A stretch of DNA of 64,000 nt from Uloborus plumipes (lineage: Eukaryota; Arthropoda; Arachnida; Araneae; Uloboridae). Positions 57,285 to 64,000 of the stretch are shown here, in pieces. Made by a program: the position numbers and the translations under genes. Position 1 is the first letter of the stretch; the number at the start of each line of letters is the position of its first letter. The notes beneath the pieces were generated by a model, which had not been told where the DNA came from, did no database searches, and saw only the letters and a program-made list of their open reading frames with translations. The stretch lies in NCBI GenBank assembly GCA_038373865.1, contig JAXGGA010001671.1:1-64000 (forward strand), read 5' to 3'.

Positions 57285-58701
57285 CAGGGTTGCCAGACCT
57301 CCCGGATTTCAAGGGACAGTCCCGTTTTTTGAAATATTGTCCCGCGTCCCGTGGAACCTTGATACGGGACGGCTAAAGTCCCGTATTCTGGCTAGAAGCA
57401 GCATTTTACAAAACGAAACATTATTTTCAGAAAAAAATGAATGAAACAAGAAATGTGAAATAGAGTGATAAGAAAATTGATTGAATTATAATATTTTCCT
57501 GTTCTGAAGTAATGTTAGTGTTCTATTCATTTAGAGCAAAAATTATTGTGACAACTAATTCAACAAACGTTCATTGTAAAAGTGGTGTATCTCCTTGCAA
57601 ATGATTTTACTATGACTTATTATATAAAAAGCCCTTCTCAATTTTTCAAGAAATATATGTCTCCAGATACTATTAGTCACTAGATTTTTTTTTTTTTTTT
57701 TGATTCGATCAATTTCAACCTTTTGAAATTTACTTCGTTTTTATGCTGAAAGATGTCATTAAATGTTATTCCATTTAGCAAACAAATACCCGTTTTAAAA
57801 ACTTGAAGATGCATAATTTTTACAACGAGCGACAGAAATAAAAAATACAGTGAGTTTTATGGCATCCTAAAGACCATCAAAATTTAGAAAGAATTATTGC
57901 AGCAGCAAAATCTAGTAGCAATTATGATTTTAAAAAAGGAATTTTCCGAGGTTTTATAAGAATAATTATCATGTTATAATATTGACAAAACTGTACAGTT
58001 TTTCCCCAAAAAATATTGAATACTGATTTTCTTTATTTGTTTTAGGTTAACTTTTTATAGTGAGTTCAAATAGAAAGGTTTAATTCTATGTCTACTCAAT
58101 TGTAATCAACATTTTTGTTCATGGCTCCTTAAAATTATTTTGCTTTCAAATTTCCCCATTGGTACGTCTAGCTTTTTGAAAAGGTACATACTAAATATTA
58201 GTCATCAGTAGAAGCATTATATCTTTCACGCAAGACAGGCCCGTCATTTGGGATATCAGGACAGGTGGTCGATGCCCCCCTCCCTGGTTTTGGAAATTAA
58301 TGTATTTACATATCAGTGGGCGTGGCTTTTGCTTTTTTTTTGGTATAATTTACATTGAAATTATAATTTACCTTCCCCTCCGGCAAAATTTAAAATGACG
58401 GGCCTGCGTCAGGAAAAAGGGGGTTAACAACACGGAAATATGAATTTTCACAATAATTAGTGGAAAACCTTTCCCCACCAATATTCATGACGAAAAATAA
58501 CCATGCAATGGTAAAGAATGAAGTTTTTATTCATATGATCATTGTTTTTTTTTTTTTTTCTTCATTTAAATTTGTGAGAAACGTTTTGTATCAAAATCAA
58601 GGTTGCAAAAATTCAAACTTTGGACTTCATCTCTCAATCTCCTTCCCCCCCCCCCCCAAGAGCCTGTCCCGTATTTACAGTTCTTAAATCTGGCAACCCT
58701 G
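57285..58701. mobile_element. hAT-type element nested one level deeper (1417 bp)
   Basis: Ends 'cagggttgccaga' and 'tctggcaaccctg' with a perfect 8-bp duplication GTCATGTT at 57277-57284 and 58702-58709. Subterminal 'gtcccg' motifs are repeated. No transposase motif seen in the interior. Confidence 0.92.
58236..58406. mobile_element. hAT-type MITE, innermost level (171 bp)
   Basis: Ends 'caggcccgtcatttg' and 'aaaatgacgggcctg', the same family as 47386-47559. The flanking 8 bases are only loosely alike. Confidence 0.85.
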
Positions 58702-59639
58702 GTCATGTTTACAATTATCCTATTATTCCATTGCAAATCTATATTTTAAAAATAACGATTAATGTTTTTCAGTCATATAATTCTGTCAAATAAATTTCAG
58801 TAAATTGAATTGAAACCCAGTGTTGGAAACAATAGCAAAATAAACTGCGAAATTAACATTATTAGAGCTTAGATTTGCCAAAATATTGCAAACAAGTGTT
58901 TCAGCAACACTTCTTTCAATGAAGAAATTTTTTTAAACTTAAATTTACCATTCTCTGTGTCCATCAAAAAATGCTCTTACCAACAGTTTTAATGACAATA
59001 TTTTTTATGATGTATTTTTGTCGACTTCAATAGGCATTGAAGCGAAAATTCGAGACATTTACTTTTTTAGCTACATTTCATAAGGTGCCCCCCCCCCTTC
59101 CCCACTCTCAAAGAGTCTCGACTCAGCCCCCCCTGAAATGATTTGTCTGCGTACGCCACTGACTACAATCAAAATAATATTTTGTTTATCTTCATACATG
59201 CAGTATAAAAATACAGGAGGAGACAAAATGAAATCAAGTAAATAAATTATTTTTGATTAAAGGTTGAAACATTTTAACTATAAATCTATCAGTTTTCTTT
59301 AAAAACATCAATTCTGGAATGATAGTTGCTATATATATTGTAAATTATATAAAATGTAATAACCCGCAAAATTATATGAGCTTTGTGTAAAAAATGTACA
59401 TTCCAAACCTTTAAACAGAATTGCGGAAGAAAGTGAGTTTGCATAGCACATTTTTGTCTAAATGATAGGTTTCAATGTCTGTAATTGTACTGCAATATGG
59501 TTTTAAGAAAGAAATATTAAAATATAACAGTTTTCAACTGCGTAGGAAGTAATTTTGGGTTCATTCAAAGGTTTGGGGTCATTTTATGACCCTGCATGTC
59601 CCAACGTTTGTCTCGGAGAGGCGCATTCTCCCGGGTTAA

Positions 59640-61194
59640 ACATGCTATAGCACAGAGGTGGATAAACTTTTTCCGACCGGAGGCTGCGCTTAAATCACGC
59701 AGCTATATAGTAGGCGAGGCAGCGTAAATTAATCAGTCTGTAAGAGCTATTTTCTTAGTTTTTATTTATCTTTATCGCCTTAATATATGACACAAGATAT
59801 GGTAGGAAAACAATATTAAATGGTTTAATCTAACATTTAACATAAGAAGTTGCAATTAAAAATGTTTCTCAAACTAAACAAAGATAATAACTTGTGGCAT
59901 TTTTTATGAACAACTATGAATTGAAATATCGTGTCTAATGAAAAAAAAAAATAGTAAGAGTGAACTATTTTTAAACATTTCTTTCTTTGTAAGTTTCAAT
60001 TACATTGTGTAGAAACTCATTGGAAAAATATTATGTTAAATTAAAAAAAACTCACAAATAGCAATAATGCGTAAACAAAATTATAAAATCTACCTAAAAA
60101 TTAAGTAGAATATATATTTGCTCTTGTTTCTCACTTCAATGTTGATTAAATGTTTCTGTACTTAGTATCTATACTTTTAAGTTGACAACTGACAATAGTT
60201 CATATGTCTTGTTTTCAATATCTGGATTGTTTTTACATGCACCAACTTTAAAAGTTATTTTCAAATTGTGGCAATTAATAAAGAAATATAGAGTGCAAAA
60301 GGAACTCGTAGAGGTCGCATGTGGCCTCAACACCGCATGTCCCAATAACACATTTGATTTGTGATATTTACTCATTCTTAAAGTTATTGCTCATTTGTGA
60401 ATAGTTTTCTAGTACCCAACTCCTTTCTAACGACGTATATTTAAAGGAACAGAAGGTGGCCACTCTGGAGCTTTCATTGTAAATTGGCCAAACCTCTTGG
60501 TAGAAAAAAAATACTAATGTCTATTAAAATTTATTTTATACAAAGACTGAAGTGAATGAGGAAAATACTGATCTGGTCATGAATTTTATTCGAAAAAATA
60601 TGTGCTTCATTTTTTTCTTTAATTTACAAAAAGAAAAACAGATTGCATGTAAATTAATAAGCATCTATGAATTGTATTTCGCCTATGGTATAAAAGTTTT
60701 ATGATTTTCGTATCTTGTATAATGCTTGTAGAATTCCAAATATTATATTGTTTCACTCCTATATTCAGCCACCTGTCAACAGCAAGCAAATCACATCTTG
60801 TTCAAGAAGTTCAAAGCAGAACTGATATTGTTTTTTTTTTTTTTTTTCAATTTATTTTGACTTTTTTTAATTTTTTGTATTAAGTTTTACCTTGCTCATA
60901 ATTTTCTTTATGAGTTCAATTTTCCTTAATACATATAACTCTTATTTTAATGTAAGCTGATTAATGATGCAAATTATTTTCATTTTATTGTAAGCTAATT
61001 AATGATGCATATTATTTTTTTATTTTATTGTAAACTGGCTCCTTAGCTTTGCTTCTATTTCAGGTATTTTGTAGTAACTGCAGGTAATTTCTCATGGTTA
61101 CTTCATAAATTCAGTGGTATTTGTGGGAAAAGCACGATTAAATTTATGCTAAATAAACACCATTTTGTGGCTCACCCATAACTGTTATTGTAAT
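59640..61194. other. Distal 3' region; possible hAT end at 59652
   Basis: 'cagaggtggataaacttttt' at 59652 and 'gaggtcgcatgtggcctcaa' near 60310 look like the two sides of a degenerate hAT MITE. The AATAAA at 60278-60283 is a possible poly(A) signal for exon 11 if the transcript reads through the complex. No gene seen. Confidence 0.35.
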
Positions 61195-61365
61195 GCTGTC
61201 AGCCCTGCTTAATCAGGTAATGGATAAACGAATACCCCACTTATAGGAATAAAACATCCCGGAACCAAATACTTCCGATGCCATAGACGTAATGTTAGAT
61301 CCTCGCTTAATCAAATAATATTTCTTGGAACTGATAGTATTCGTTTAAGCGGGGCGGAAAGTATA
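61195..61365. repeat. Dispersed DNA-transposon-like repeat (copy B)
   Basis: Contains 'ggaaccaaatacttcc', 'atgccata', 'cgcttaatc', 'atttcttggaactgatag' and 'gtttaagcggggc', in the same order as 1-125. Starts with 'cctgcttaatcaggtaatgg' and ends near 'ggaaagtata'. A degenerate TA-flanked element is likely. Confidence 0.55.
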
Positions 61366-62860
61366 TCGTTTTGCGGCAAAATTCATTTTTAGATATGCTT
61401 TCTTATTAAGCTCTTGCATGGATAAATTATTGATACTGTTTATTTATTTTAAGTTTTTTATTTCTTTTTCCTGTTTCATGTATATTTTCAAGTTTCATAC
61501 ATTTTCCCTAGTGTATTAAAAAATGTGAATTATTACAGATTGTTCTGAAGAAGCTTTTGTGTTTATGTGCCTTTCTATGTGACACAAACCTATTAACTGA
61601 TCTCATTATTTTTGAACCAAATTATGTGTTAAAAAACAAAGTTATAAGTCTTGTTCATAGTGTTATAATAATGAGAAATTAATTGAAATATTAAGCATTT
61701 AATTAACATGACTACTTAAAAAAAATATTGCATTGTTATGTCATTTTCTCAATTTGCATTTTAAAAATAAACAAATATTGACTTGTGAATTATTCAAACG
61801 CAAATCAAATGGTATTTCTTTTTGTTTAATTATCCTTAAATTAACATCTAACCAAGTACTATTCCATAAATTTTAAATCATGTTAATAGCATTGATATTG
61901 ATTAATATATTGACAAAAGGTCATGCTCCAAGAATTCCTTTTAATTCTTAAAGCTTAGTTATTTCCCAACTGCATACATTATTCATTTCATTTATTATTT
62001 TTAGTGAGTTTTAAACTGCTTTTGTGAAGCTCTTCTTCTGAATTTTGTAGCTAAGTAATTAATTTGCTTTTGATTTGCTTTTATCAGAATTTGTTTTTGA
62101 TTGTGAAAGTAATTTTTTTTATTTTGATGAAAATGCCCTAGGAATTATTAATCTGTTAAACATTGTCTTTGTGTACTAAGGTATTTATGTTGTGATAGTT
62201 AAAATTATTGTTCTATTTTTTTATGTGTTTTTATTTATTTGTCATGAATTTAACAATGTAGAAAAAATTGTGTAGTCACTAGTATATCAGTTTCAGTAAA
62301 ATACTGTTTGCAAATTGGTGTTTTGTAAGTTATTTTCTTTTAAGTTGCATTCATTTTGCCATGAAAATTACAAATGTTTATGTTTAATTGAGCATTTTAG
62401 TTTTTGAAATTGTTTTTATTTTCTGTTAATTTTAAAAATAACTACCAAATTTCAGTGTACAAGGCCCATGTTGCTTTTACATGATATTAGGATGCAGGTC
62501 ATCTCTTAAATTAAATGCAAAATATTCAATTAGGTATGTAAAATTGCCAGAGTTTACATAGTTTTTAAATTCCCCAAAGGGGTATTTTTGTATTAAACAA
62601 TGCTTTAAAATACTTAAAAGAAAATAATACTACATATTTATTTAATGGCCGTAAAAAAACCATAAGTGTACATCTTTATTTGACAGTTTTATTTTCTTAT
62701 TTATGTTTTTATGACTGCCTAGTAGTTTTTAAATACTTTTTTGATGTCCCTAAAGTCTCAGCTCTTCCCTGCACTCCCTTTTCTGCAGAAATGTTGTCAA
62801 AACAATTTTTCTTCACATTTTATAATATGCTCATCCATTTGCACCATCTTTATGCATATG
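61366..62860. other. Unassigned AT-rich sequence
   Basis: No gene, zinc-finger relic or repeat recognised. Confidence 0.35.
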
Positions 62861-62862
62861 CA

Positions 62863-62950
62863 GTCAAACCTCGTTGAAATGAGCAAAAAATTCTTTATAT
62901 TAATTCATCTTAACCGTAGTTCATCTTATCCGAAAAACAGCACATAGCCT
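62863..62950. repeat. One-sided pogo-type MITE fragment
   Basis: 'cagtcaaacctcgttgaaat' and 'gttcatcttatccgaaaaac' match the left half of the MITE at 49421-49594; the right half is not seen. Confidence 0.5.
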
Positions 62951-64000
62951 TCTGTGTAAGTATAATGTGATGAGGATCACAAATGTACTTTTAGCAGTAC
63001 TTCCTTATTAACATGTTAGGAGTAACAGGATTCCAAAGTTTTTGCACTTTATTCCTAGAATTTCAAACTTTGGCCTTTTTAAATTGAGACATGTTCGATT
63101 ACAAGGAGCCATTATTGATCATAATATGAAGTATAAATTGTTTAAAAGAATGTTTGTACTAGAGAATAATAATTTGCATGTGTTGTCGGTGCAACCATAG
63201 GGTCACTACCTCATATACTACATACGCACTAATACATAATAGTTCTACACATTCTAATGCAGAGTGGAGTTGCACTGCAACGCGATTCAACCTGTGAGAA
63301 ATGGCTACAACGCGAGTTTTTCATTAGTAATGAATTTTGGAGCTAACGCAAAATCTTCACCCGCAACACAAACTTTCAGAAGGGAACCTCGGCATAAGTA
63401 TCAGCTTGGTTTTGGTTACTAAATGTTGCATACGTCAATGGACTTTCATCCCTTTAGCATCATTGGCAGTGGAAGTTCCCACACAGTACTAGTCTAAATA
63501 TGGCTTTGCTAGTGCATACAAATAACCACTCCGTATTTTCTGCTCATGTTTTCATTCCAAATGCAAAAGTTCGTTTAACTTAGTGACACCAAAACACTCT
63601 GCTTCATCTTAATCTAGGTGAGAATTTTTTTGTATGTAAGAAAAAGTGAAGATCCTCTATTAAGGCAAATTTTTAGCTATAATTATAAGGCAAATTTTTA
63701 GCTATAATTATTATTACTTCACCTGCCATAAAGTAGTACCATATTAGATCAGCATTTGATTATTATTTTAACATGAATGAATAAATAAAGGGAGCGAGGG
63801 CGCCCTTAAGAGAGCTCAAGCAATGTGACCACAGGTCTATTGTACTATCCCCGTTGGGACCCTTAATAGAGTTCGGTAGCTGAAACGAGTTTTAGCAGAT
63901 GTCTAACAGGTAAACTAGACAATTCGTAGTTGTCTAAACAATGGTACCCCAGATATTCAAATGTGTAAGCAGAATAAAAGTTGCAATCACACAGTACGTG
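62951..64000. other. Unassigned sequence to the window end
   Basis: No coding sequence recognised. The segment from about 63785 ('aataaagggagcgagggcgc') onward is less AT-rich than its surroundings and might be the start of another repeat cut by the window edge. A 22-base direct repeat occurs at 63662-63711 ('aaggcaaatttttagctat' twice). Confidence 0.3.

Larger units (their letters stand above)
57077..59161. mobile_element. hAT-type MITE inside the piggyBac-like element (2085 bp with insert)
   Basis: Ends 'cagtggcgtac' and 'gtacgccactg', with a perfect 8-bp duplication ACTACAAT at 57069-57076 and 59162-59169. It also has subterminal 'gcagccccctccgaaatttt' and 'cagccccccctgaaatg' pairing. It is split by the element at 57285-58701. 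Confidence 0.92.
56574..59635. mobile_element. piggyBac-like element, second copy, with nested insertions (3062 bp)
   Basis: TTAA on both sides (56570-56573, 59636-59639). Left end 'ttcgggaggacgtgcggggt' and right end complement of 'gcgcattctcccggg' match in most positions, and both ends hold the palindrome GGGTCATTTTATGACCC. Without the insert at 57077-59161 (and its 8-bp duplication) the element is about 969 bp, the same size and plan as the one at 26557-27528. No transposase left. Confidence 0.8.

Noticed and set aside
57365..58235. Possible transposase gene inside the nested hAT element
   Set aside because: Both strands are full of stops and show no hAT motifs; treated as non-autonomous.

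Overview
The window looks like an AT-rich animal nuclear genome, most likely an arthropod and probably a spider or other chelicerate (inference from the mix of hAT, piggyBac, pogo/Tigger, Tc1/mariner and CR1/jockey-like LINE pieces and from the style of the zinc fingers). There are no bacterial-type operons, no tRNA or rRNA genes that I can support, and no viral genes.

The host content is one theme repeated along 55 kb of the + strand: a series of C2H2 zinc-finger exons at 1327, 7328, 17376 (broken), 20372 (frameshifted), 24790, 32036, 33515, 35258, 36586, 44989 and 56170, with at least two further relics near 33971 and 39470. Each recognisable exon begins directly after a splice-acceptor AG, uses the same splice phase (two bases complete a split codon), opens with a short related leader (often [LF]-E-x-Y), encodes two or three fingers, and ends in its own stop codon; about half have a nearby AATAAA. 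This is the architecture of the alternative 3'-terminal exons of a BTB zinc-finger gene such as insect lola, Broad or mod(mdg4), where one common 5' part is joined to one of many terminal exons. The common 5' exons (BTB domain, promoter) are not in this window and should lie to the left of position 1. The assignment to a single gene is inference; the exon boundaries and fingers are seen directly.

The middle finger is almost constant across exons (CGYRT-x-QK-x-x-L-x-RH-x-x-LH), while the first and third fingers vary, so the array appears to swap DNA-recognition modules around a constant core. Exons at 24790 and 35258 are a duplicate pair whose finger-coding part is nearly identical although the leader has diverged, which suggests gene conversion. 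Others are decaying, so the array is undergoing birth and death.

Between the exons the DNA is packed with mobile elements: a pogo/Tigger-like element with an apparently intact 539-residue transposase (8230-10569), a broken Tc1 (about 2700-3705), a deleted mariner (41174-42141), a hAT element with an 8-bp target duplication (27566-29279), two roughly 970-bp TTAA-flanked piggyBac-like elements (26557-27528 and 56574-59635), many small MITEs, LINE 3' ends, and a 5-kb inverted repeat (50636-55802). Several are nested; the deepest nest, four levels, sits 45 bases after the stop codon of the last zinc-finger exon (56574-59635). The last 4 kb hold little that I recognise.
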